Part shown: positions 1 through 6,163 of the stretch, in pieces | Position numbering within the stretch: the stretch's first letter is position 1 | Layout: each line of letters starts with the position of its first letter | NCBI GenBank assembly: GCA_038246575.1 | Contig: JBBRVU010000103.1 | Span: 1 to 14,201, forward strand | From: JACCUZ01 sp038246575 | Lineage (GTDB): Bacteria > Actinomycetota > Actinomycetes > JACCUZ01 | Direction: 5' to 3' | DNA length: 14,201 nucleotides | Program-made: the position numbers and the translations under genes | The notes under the pieces: generated by a model | Seen by the model: only the letters and a program-made list of their open reading frames with translations | What the model was told of the DNA's origin: nothing | Database searches by the model: none

Positions 1-2
1 CG

Positions 3-725
3 CTGGCAGCTGGCCGCACGATCGCCAAGAAGACACCTGCCATGTTGGCCGAAGTCGCCGTCGCGGCTCGTGACCTCGACGGCGCCGTGGACGCCACGTT
101 GACCACCGGCAGCACCGCCACACCTGATCGCGGTGCTCTCTACGTTGGTCAATGCGGAGGCGCGGTCAAGGAGGCATCCGGCCTTCCGGTACAGGTGCAG
201 TTCGAGCCACCGTCAGACCTCGACGTAGTGGACCGGGTTGCCGACATGGGCATCGACTCGGTCGGAATCCACGTCGAGTCCTTCGATCCGCAGGTGCTTG
301 CCCGGGTGGCGCCCGGCAAGGCGCGGTGGGGCATCGAGACCTACTTCACCGCCTGGGAGCGAGCTGTTGCCGCCTTCGGACCCGGCCAAGTGTCCACCTA
401 CGTGATTCTCGGAATGGGAGAGGACCAGAAGCTCACGGTCGAGGGGTGCAAGCGGGCCATCGACATGGGCGTCTACCCCTTCGTTGTCCCGTTGCGTCCG
501 ACGCCCGGCAGCCTGATGCAGGACCTCCTTCCACCGCCGAAGGAGGCCGTCGAAGCGGTCTATCGACAGATCGTGCCGTACCTCGCGCTCAGGGGCATGT
601 CTGCCTCCGGTGTCGCGGCCGGCTGCGCGCGCTGCCAAGCGTGCTCCGGCCTTGGAGCCTTCGAAAAGGCGGAAGGAGGCAGCCGAGATGGCCGTCGTCC
701 GCTCCCCCTCGTTGTCGGCGCCTGA
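3..725 (+). CDS. Radical SAM protein, MSMEG_0568/NitD family (5'-truncated by window edge)
   Basis: The frame is open from the first bases of the window, so this is the C-terminal part (about 240 residues) of a longer protein. The radical SAM cysteine triad (CxxxCxxC) must lie upstream of the window. What is visible is the later part of a TIM-barrel: alternating strand/helix segments with 'GIHVESFDPQVLARVAPGK' and 'VSTYVILGMGED', typical of biotin-synthase-like radical SAM enzymes. At 624-644 there is a C-terminal CxxCxxC (CARCQAC), which I associate with the MSMEG_0568 family of the Nit1C nitrilase cluster; it could bind an auxiliary cluster (inference). The substrate is unknown for the whole family. 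The gene overlaps the start of the GNAT gene, which begins 38 bases before this stop codon, so the two are probably translationally coupled. Family assignment rests on the C-terminal motif plus the neighbouring GNAT and AIR-like genes. Confidence 0.85.
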   Translation: MAAGRTIAKKTPAMLAEVAVAARDLDGAVDATLTTGSTATPDRGALYVGQCGGAVKEASGLPVQVQFEPPSDLDVVDRVADMGIDSVGIHVESFDPQVLARVAPGKARWGIETYFTAWERAVAAFGPGQVSTYVILGMGEDQKLTVEGCKRAIDMGVYPFVVPLRPTPGSLMQDLLPPPKEAVEAVYRQIVPYLALRGMSASGVAAGCARCQACSGLGAFEKAEGGSRDGRRPLPLVVGA

Positions 726-1170
726 CGTTGCCGGCCTCATCTGCCGCCCGGTCGATGGACCGGACGAGCAGGCGACGCATCACCGCATCCGGCACGAGGT
801 CTTCGTCGTGGAGCAGAAGCTGTTTCCGCTTGACGACCATGACGTTCATGACGCGGACGCCACCACGATCCACGTGCTGGGTCTCGACGACGACGTCTCC
901 GCCGGCACAGTTCGGCTCTACCCGCTCAGGGACGGGATCTGGAAGGGCGACCGCCTCGCTGTGCTGCCCGACCACCGGCACAGCCTCCTCGGCGCCCGGC
1001 TGGTGCGCTACGCCGTGGCCACGGCAGGGAGCTTGGGCGGGTCTCGCATGCTGGCCCAGATCCAGCCGGGAAACGTGCGCTTCTTTCAGGCTCTCGGCTG
1101 GGCGCCGGTCGGTGACCCTGCCGACTCCCTCGGGCTGGTGCACCAGCAGATGTCGATCGCGTTGCGATGA
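688..1170 (+). CDS. GNAT N-acetyltransferase, MSMEG_0567/Sll0786 nitrogen-starvation family
   Basis: A 160-residue single-domain acetyltransferase. I chose the ATG at 688 because a strong AGGAGG lies 8 bases upstream (674-679). The longer in-frame start at 610 gives a basic, low-complexity N-terminus that merely reads through the upstream gene. 'RIRHEVFVVEQ' near residues 33-43 is the usual N-terminal GNAT helix motif. The acetyl-CoA loop is around residues 97-103 (RHSLLGA), where the expected R/Q-x-x-G-x-G/A has Leu in place of the first Gly. 'NVRFFQALGW' (129-138) is the characteristic late GNAT segment. In the Nit1C cluster this protein (called NitE in Pseudomonas fluorescens, from memory) follows the radical SAM gene, exactly as here. 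The acceptor substrate is not known. Its end lies 14 bases from the end of the convergent AIR-like gene, with no terminator hairpin visible between them. Confidence 0.88.
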   Translation: MAVVRSPSLSAPDVAGLICRPVDGPDEQATHHRIRHEVFVVEQKLFPLDDHDVHDADATTIHVLGLDDDVSAGTVRLYPLRDGIWKGDRLAVLPDHRHSLLGARLVRYAVATAGSLGGSRMLAQIQPGNVRFFQALGWAPVGDPADSLGLVHQQMSIALR

Positions 1171-1184
1171 CAAGCGCCTCGTGG

Positions 1185-2132
1185 TCAGAGCCGCAGATTG
1201 GTCACGCCCTCCCGGCTCAGGTCATAGACGTCGACCGTCTCGTGACCCCGCCGCAGCCGCACCCTGCCGGTGTCGTCGATCACTCCGAGCGACGTAGCAC
1301 GCAGGTCGCGGTCAGCGAACGCAGCCAAGCACGCGCTGACCTGCGACGGCGGGCAGGTGAGCAGGAAGGCGTAACAGGGAAAACACGCCAGCCAGTCTGC
1401 GAGAGGCACGTCAACGGGCACCGGCAGAACGTCAAGGTCGACGCTCACCCCAAGCCGTTCCGGCTCGAGCAGCATGGCCAACGAACCGACCAACCCAGCC
1501 ATGCTCACATCCTTGGCAGCCACCGCAACGCCCGCTGCTGCAAGGTCGGCCAGCAGTCGAACATCGCCAGCCAGCCGAGCGCCGCGCTCGTCGAACGAGG
1601 GGAAGAACAAGAAGTCGGACCGCATGGCTCCCTCGACGCAGCAGCCCAGCACCAGCTCCTGCCCCACGGCCACGTGCCGGGCCGAGAGCACCTTGTCCGC
1701 GCGGCCGATGCCGAAGGCCGAGAGAGCCGGTTGCCCATCAGTGCGCGTGAGATGCCCCCCGACCACGGGGACGTCGTAGAGGTCGGCCGCCCAGCGCATG
1801 CCGCGCAAGATCTCGCGACTGACAGCCTCGCTGCCGACCACCGTGTCGAGCAGCGCCACCGGGCGCGCTCCCATGGCGGCCAGATCGTTGACGTTGGCCA
1901 GCACCGCGGCTACCCCTGCGCCGTAGGGATCTGCGGCGACAAAAGCCGGCAGGATGGCCTCGCCGCCGACCACCACCTCGCCGTCGCCGGCAGGCAGCAC
2001 GGCACCGTCGTCGCCCGGGCCGGCGTACCAGTCCCCGGGCCCCAGCACCTCGGCGACCAGGCGGATGTCCGCCTTCGCCAGCACCCCCGGCAGCTGTCGC
2101 AGGCCCCGTGCGAGAACGTCCAACTCGGTCAC
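1185..2132 (-). CDS. AIR synthase-related protein, Sll0787/NitF family
   Basis: A 315-residue member of the PurM/ThiL/SelD/HypE fold, which binds ATP at a dimer interface and usually phosphorylates or cyclises its substrate. Visible landmarks are 'GPGDDGAVL' (residues 38-46, the GDDxAxx nucleotide/Mg motif), 'ANVNDLAAMGARP' (79-91), 'VVGGHLTRTDG' (123-133) and 'KDVSMAGLVGSLAMLLE' (207-223). Together these fit the Sll0787-type AIR-synthase-like proteins of the nitrogen-starvation/Nit1C cluster rather than PurM itself. The start is GTG at 2132, with GGGAGG at 2137-2142 in good position; the frame is closed by a stop just upstream (2172-2174). It is inverted relative to the radical SAM and GNAT genes, whereas the cluster is commonly co-directional (as I remember it). 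It shares a 44-base divergent intergenic region with comA. The reaction is not established for this family. Confidence 0.88.
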   Translation of the reverse strand: MTELDVLARGLRQLPGVLAKADIRLVAEVLGPGDWYAGPGDDGAVLPAGDGEVVVGGEAILPAFVAADPYGAGVAAVLANVNDLAAMGARPVALLDTVVGSEAVSREILRGMRWAADLYDVPVVGGHLTRTDGQPALSAFGIGRADKVLSARHVAVGQELVLGCCVEGAMRSDFLFFPSFDERGARLAGDVRLLADLAAAGVAVAAKDVSMAGLVGSLAMLLEPERLGVSVDLDVLPVPVDVPLADWLACFPCYAFLLTCPPSQVSACLAAFADRDLRATSLGVIDDTGRVRLRRGHETVDVYDLSREGVTNLRL

Positions 2133-2176
2133 CGCAGCCTCCCAAGCCTCGATCCTGGCCGGTACGGATTTCTATC
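2133..2176. promoter_or_regulatory. Short divergent intergenic region between the AIR-like gene and comA
   Basis: Only 44 bases separate the two divergent starts, so both promoters must overlap this gap or the neighbouring coding sequence. It holds the minus-strand ribosome binding site (GGGAGG read on the minus strand, 2137-2142) and a slightly A/T-richer stretch, 2163-2176, directly before the comA ATG. I see no convincing -35/-10 pair. This marks the boundary between the Nit1C-type block and the coenzyme M operon. Confidence 0.4.
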
Positions 2177-2959
2177 ATGGTGAACGCCAAGCCACACTTT
2201 CTCACGCTTCCCGAGCGGACCGCGAAGCCACGACGACGCGGCCTTACCCATGTGCTCGACAAGGGAATGCCGGCCAGTGAGCTCGACGCGCTCCTGCAGG
2301 TCTGCGGCCCGTACATCGACATCTGGAAGCTGGGCTGGGGCACCGCCTACCTGGATCCCGGCCTCAAGGACAAGCTCGCCCTGCTCGACCAGCACGACGT
2401 GCTGGCCTGCACGGGAGGGACGCTGCTCGAGGTGGCTTGGCAGCAAGACGTCGTCGACGACTACCTGCGCTGGGTCGCCACCATGGGGCTCCCCTGCGTC
2501 GAGGTGTCGTGCGGCGTGGTGGGCATGAGCCCCGCGCAGAAGCGCTCACTCATCGAGCAGGCCGCGGGCCGGTTCATCGTGTTGGGCGAGATCGGCATCA
2601 AGGATCCGTCCGTCGAGGTTGACGCGCACGCATGGGCGCAGGCCGCCGCAGCCGACCTCGCCGCAGGAGCGACGTGGGTGGTGACCGAGGGGCGAGAAAG
2701 CGGCACGGTAGGGCTCTTCGACCCGGCCGGCGAGGTGCGCGCTCACGTCGTGGAAAGGGTGGCCGCCGCGGTCAGCGTCGACTCCACCGTGTTCGAGGCA
2801 CCGCGCAAGGATCAGCAGGCGTGGCTGATCCGTCGTTTCGGACCGGATGTGAACCTCGGCAACGTGCTGCCCAGCGATGTGCTGGCCGTGGAGGCCCTGC
2901 GCCTCGGGTTGCGGGCCGACACCCTGGCTGTCTCGGAGAGCCGAACGAGCGCACCATGA
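2177..2959 (+). CDS. comA: Phosphosulfolactate synthase (ComA family)
   Basis: A 260-residue TIM-barrel enzyme predicted to add sulfite to phosphoenolpyruvate, giving (2R)-phospho-3-sulfolactate, the first step of coenzyme M synthesis. The N-terminal 'KPRRRGLTHVLDKGM' (residues 17-31) is the ComA hallmark. It is followed by 'YIDIWKLGWGTAYLDP' (about 43-58) and the barrel segments 'VEVSCGVVGMS', 'FIVLGEIGIKD' and 'WVVTEGRESGTVGLF', the last being the likely phosphate/sulfite pocket. Length matches the family. The ATG at 2177 is the only start preceding the conserved region that is not deep in the divergent gene. No clear Shine-Dalgarno is seen, so a leaderless or weakly led message is possible. 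The last codons overlap the next start as ATGA (2956-2959). A stand-alone ComA-like protein also occurs in Bacillus sulfolactate synthesis, but the downstream lyases and PLP enzyme point to coenzyme M. Confidence 0.93.
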   Translation: MVNAKPHFLTLPERTAKPRRRGLTHVLDKGMPASELDALLQVCGPYIDIWKLGWGTAYLDPGLKDKLALLDQHDVLACTGGTLLEVAWQQDVVDDYLRWVATMGLPCVEVSCGVVGMSPAQKRSLIEQAAGRFIVLGEIGIKDPSVEVDAHAWAQAAAADLAAGATWVVTEGRESGTVGLFDPAGEVRAHVVERVAAAVSVDSTVFEAPRKDQQAWLIRRFGPDVNLGNVLPSDVLAVEALRLGLRADTLAVSESRTSAP

Positions 2960-3867
2960 GCCGTTTCCCCGATCGCTACCGCGAGGTGTCGGTCGTCGAC
3001 GTCGATGTCCCTCTCGAGATCGAGGCGCTGCGGACGCTGCTCACCTCTCGCCCGGTCTACCGCCGCACCCGCTACCTCGTCGCTCGGGATCGCGGATCGA
3101 CCGCCTTGGTCGAGGTTCGGACGACCGTCACCGATGCGTTGTTCTTCGACGTTGCGGAAGTCCGCCTGTTGGCCGGACCCGAGGAGACCACCTATCTGCA
3201 GCGTCCGGACGTCGACACAGGTGTCCCGAGCGAGCTGGTCAAGGCCGCGCAGGACGCGCCTCGCTCGCGGTGCGTCGTCGTCGAGGGCCGTTACGGCCAT
3301 GTGAGCTTCGTCCTCGACCCCGCTCCCGTCCGGCTGCACGTGCTCGACGTCGCGCCACCCTGGCCGGCCAAGCTGGTCGACCAGGTCCAGCGGGTTCTGG
3401 AGACCGCCGAGGACCTCCCTGCCGTACTACCCCTTCCACGGGTGGTCGAGCTGCCGGACCTGCTGCCAGCTGTGCCGAGCGGGCACTACCTGCTGCAGTG
3501 CCGGGGTGGCGGCATGGAGGTGCCCGGCGCCTCGGTCTCCTATCTCGACGAGGTGCCTCCTCGAGCGGACTGGACCCTGCTCGGCTGCGCCCGCTCGCGG
3601 GCCATCCACGACTTCCTCTACGGCGGCGTCGTCGACCAGATCGACACCTGCCCCCGCACGCTGGCACGCGACGTCGACGTGCCCTCCGGTGAGGTGCTGC
3701 TCATCAAGTGCTGCCTGCTCGAGGAACACATCGAGAGCGCCGATCAAACTGTCGTCGTCCCGTGGGGCTCCTCCTTCCGGCAGCTGCGCGACGGGCTCGA
3801 GGCCGCCGTCGCCCTGGCCGGGCAGCAGCGCCGGCAGCTGGGCCCGCCGACGGAGCCGGACTCGTGA
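2956..3867 (+). CDS. Uncharacterised 303-residue cysteine-containing protein of the coenzyme M operon
   Basis: I do not recognise this family. The ATG at 2956 overlaps the comA stop (ATGA), and the TGA at 3865 overlaps the next GTG start (GTGA), so it is translationally locked between the phosphosulfolactate synthase and the first lyase. The protein is soluble, with no signal peptide or membrane segment. Residues 1-160 look like an alpha/beta domain with a conserved-looking 'RLHVLDVAPPWPAKL' (126-140). Residues 170-260 hold five of its six cysteines: C182 (LLQCRGGGMEVPG), C211 (LLGCARS), C232 (DTCPRT) and the pair C252-C253 (IKCCLLEEH). That spacing could serve a metal or Fe-S site or a redox/persulfide function (inference). 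Its place suggests a step or chaperone role in the pathway. Short proline-rich tail. Confidence 0.85.
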   Translation: MSRFPDRYREVSVVDVDVPLEIEALRTLLTSRPVYRRTRYLVARDRGSTALVEVRTTVTDALFFDVAEVRLLAGPEETTYLQRPDVDTGVPSELVKAAQDAPRSRCVVVEGRYGHVSFVLDPAPVRLHVLDVAPPWPAKLVDQVQRVLETAEDLPAVLPLPRVVELPDLLPAVPSGHYLLQCRGGGMEVPGASVSYLDEVPPRADWTLLGCARSRAIHDFLYGGVVDQIDTCPRTLARDVDVPSGEVLLIKCCLLEEHIESADQTVVVPWGSSFRQLRDGLEAAVALAGQQRRQLGPPTEPDS

Positions 3868-5213
3868 GCGCCCGCATCACGGACTCGACGATGTACGGAC
3901 ACCTCTGGGGGTCCCCAACCGTTCGCGGCGTCTTCGAGGAGCGCGCCCGGCTTCAGTCCTGGCTCGAGGTGCTTTCCGCACTGGCCAGGGCCCAGGCCGC
4001 CGAGGGCATCGTGCCGATCGCGGCTGCCGAAGCCATCACCGCCCGGGCTCGCGTCGACCTGCTCGACCTCGAGCAGGTCGCCGAGCAGACCCGCGTCACC
4101 GGCCACTCGACCCTAGGTCTGATCCGGGCGCTGGAGCAGGTGCTGCCTGCCGAGGTGCACGAACACATCTACGTCGGTGCGACGGTGCAAGATCTCGCTG
4201 ACACATGGACGTCGATGGCCCTGCGAGCCGTTCTGCGTGAGGTCTGGCGAGACCTGCACCGGGCCGAGGACCTGCTGCTCGCCCTCGCCGAGCGCCATCG
4301 TGACACCGTCCTGGCCGGACGCACCCACGGTCAGCCCGGTGCGCCGGTCACCTTCGGCTGGAAGGCGGCCGGTTGGGCCGACGAGGTGCGCCGCCACCTC
4401 CACCGGCTGCGCGAGGGCGCGCCGCGCTGGCTCGTCGGCCAGCTCGGCGGCGGCGTGGGCACCCTCGCTTCCCTGGGCCCGGCGGGCCTGAATGTGCGCC
4501 AGCGTTTCTGCGCCGAGCTCGGTCTGGGCGACCCCGGCATCTCCTGGCTAGCAGCCCGCGACCGGGTCGCCGAGGTAGGTGGCGTGCTGGCGATGGTGAC
4601 CGGGACCCTGGCGCGTATCGGCGGCGAGGTCTACGAGCTGCAACGCCCGGAGATCGGCGAACTGCGCGAACCAGCACGGGCCGAACAGGTCGGCAGCATC
4701 ACCATGCCGCACAAGCGCAACCCCGAACGCAGCGAGCATCTCGACACTCTGGCTCGCCTCGTCCGGGCCAGCTCCGGCGTGCTGCTCGAGGGCATGGTCG
4801 GCCAGCACGAACGCGACGGCCGCAGCTGGAAGGCCGAGTGGGTCGCGCTGCCCGAAGTGTGTCTGCTCACGTCCAGCGCGCTGCTGGTCGCGGTCGACCT
4901 GTTAGAAGGCCTAGAAGTCGATCGGGCGGCGATGCTGGCCAACCTCGACGGCTACACCGCCAGTGAACACGCGTTGGCGCTGCTCACCCCCCGGCTGGGT
5001 CATCACGCTGCGCGGGCCGCCCTTCAGACCGCCCTGTCCGAGGGGCGTGCGACCGGAGCGCTGATGGACGTGGCGCTGCGGAGGGCCGGGCTTCTGACCG
5101 ACGCCGAGATCGCGCTGCTCATACCCGACACCGGCTCGGCCGGGGCGATGGTCGACCTCGTGGTCGCGCGCGGTCGGGCCGCTCGAGCTGAGGAGGTGCT
5201 CCCGTGGCCGTGA
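3864..5213 (+). CDS. Aspartase/fumarase-superfamily lyase, XcbC1-like (probable phosphosulfolactate phosphate-lyase)
   Basis: A 449-residue homotetramer-forming lyase of the adenylosuccinate lyase / carboxymuconate cycloisomerase type. The three superfamily regions are 'YVGATVQDLADT' (about 103-114), 'RTHGQPGAPVTFG' (153-165, with the catalytic TH His155) and the signature 'GSITMPHKRNP' (277-287), which keeps the catalytic Ser278. In Xanthobacter the AFS member XcbC1 eliminates phosphate from phosphosulfolactate to give sulfoacrylate. With comA two genes upstream, this is the best assignment for one of the two AFS genes here, and this one keeps canonical catalytic residues. Start is GTG at 3864, overlapping the upstream stop. 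Upstream ATGs in this frame lie inside the previous gene and give an unrelated N-terminus. The 3' end overlaps the PLP-enzyme start by 10 bases. XcbC1 versus XcbD1 cannot be settled by eye. Confidence 0.88.
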   Translation: MSARITDSTMYGHLWGSPTVRGVFEERARLQSWLEVLSALARAQAAEGIVPIAAAEAITARARVDLLDLEQVAEQTRVTGHSTLGLIRALEQVLPAEVHEHIYVGATVQDLADTWTSMALRAVLREVWRDLHRAEDLLLALAERHRDTVLAGRTHGQPGAPVTFGWKAAGWADEVRRHLHRLREGAPRWLVGQLGGGVGTLASLGPAGLNVRQRFCAELGLGDPGISWLAARDRVAEVGGVLAMVTGTLARIGGEVYELQRPEIGELREPARAEQVGSITMPHKRNPERSEHLDTLARLVRASSGVLLEGMVGQHERDGRSWKAEWVALPEVCLLTSSALLVAVDLLEGLEVDRAAMLANLDGYTASEHALALLTPRLGHHAARAALQTALSEGRATGALMDVALRRAGLLTDAEIALLIPDTGSAGAMVDLVVARGRAARAEEVLPWP

Positions 5214-6163
5214 CCGCACCGGCCCGCACCAGCCTCGCTGTGCTGCCGACCCCGCTGGTGACTGCTCCGCGGCTGGCGCACGCCCTGGGGCTCACCGAAC
5301 CACTGCTGGTCAAGCGCGACGACCTGACGGGGTTTGCGGTAGCAGGCAACAAGGCCCGCCAGCTCGAGCTGCTCCTCGCCGAGGCCGCCGAACAGGACGC
5401 CGACATCCTGGTCACCGGCGGCGGCACCGGCTCGAACTTCATCGCGGCGGCGGCCGCCGCGGCGTCGTACGCCGGTATGGGTTGCGTCCTCGTTCTCGCC
5501 GGAGCTGCCGTCCACCGCACGCAGCACCCCAACCTTGCGGCGGCGACAGCGTGGGGAGCCCTGACGCTCTGGACGGGAAACGCCGACCGCTCTTCGGTCG
5601 ACGACATGATCCCGGCGGTGGCGGCGCAGCTGGCCCAGGAGGGTGCCCGGCCCTACATCATGCCGCGCGGCGGGGCCAGCGCGACCGGGGCGCTCGGATA
5701 CCGATTGGCCGTCGACGAGCTCGTCGGTCAGCTCAGGGGCCGCACGCCGACCATTGTCGTCGCTGTCGGAGCAGGTGGCACCCTCGCCGGCCTGGTGGCC
5801 GGCATCGTCGCTTGCGGCAGACCGTTCCGGGTCGTCGGGGCCAGCGTCAGCCGACCGCCCGAGGAGGTCGCAAGCCGAGTGCTCGCACTGGCTCGTGAGG
5901 TCGCGCGGCGGCGTGGCGAGGATGAACCGCTACCACCCGACGTGGAGCTGGTCGACGCCCGAGGTCCGGGGCACGGACTCGCCTCTCCCGCCGGTGACGC
6001 GGCCGCCGCACTCGCCTTGCGTCACGCCGGTCTGGTGCTCGACCCCGTGTACACGGCCAAAGCGTTGGCGGTGCTGCCTGCTGCGGTGGGCGACGGTTCC
6101 GCCCTCTTCTGGCACACGGGCGGCCTGCTCGACGCGCTCGCCACGCTGATGGGGCCGCTATGA
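5204..6163 (+). CDS. PLP-dependent D-cysteine desulfhydrase/ACC deaminase-like enzyme, XcbE1-like
   Basis: A 319-residue fold-type II PLP enzyme. 'AGNKARQLE' (48-56) supplies the Schiff-base Lys50. 'VGAGGTLAG' (188-196) is the glycine-rich PLP phosphate loop. 'LDPVYTAKAL' (279-288) and 'FWHTGG' (302-307) match the C-terminal landmarks of D-cysteine desulfhydrases. The usual QSNH loop after the lysine reads 'TGSNF' (75-79), so the His is replaced by Phe. In bacterial coenzyme M synthesis the XcbE1 homologue is the PLP enzyme proposed to deliver the thiol using cysteine. A desulfhydrase acting on a cysteine adduct fits here. Start GTG at 5204 has AGGAGG at 5191-5196, 7 bases away, inside the upstream gene. 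It ends with an ATGA overlap onto the next gene. The altered loop argues for a substrate other than free D-cysteine or ACC (inference). Confidence 0.88.
   Translation: MAVTAPARTSLAVLPTPLVTAPRLAHALGLTEPLLVKRDDLTGFAVAGNKARQLELLLAEAAEQDADILVTGGGTGSNFIAAAAAAASYAGMGCVLVLAGAAVHRTQHPNLAAATAWGALTLWTGNADRSSVDDMIPAVAAQLAQEGARPYIMPRGGASATGALGYRLAVDELVGQLRGRTPTIVVAVGAGGTLAGLVAGIVACGRPFRVVGASVSRPPEEVASRVLALAREVARRRGEDEPLPPDVELVDARGPGHGLASPAGDAAAALALRHAGLVLDPVYTAKALAVLPAAVGDGSALFWHTGGLLDALATLMGPL

Noticed and set aside
1167..2183. Long plus-strand open frame opposite the AIR-like gene
   Set aside because: It mirrors the minus-strand gene in G/C-rich DNA, is low in hydrophobic residues and rich in His/Gln/Arg, has no ribosome site, and the opposite strand clearly encodes PurM-fold motifs.
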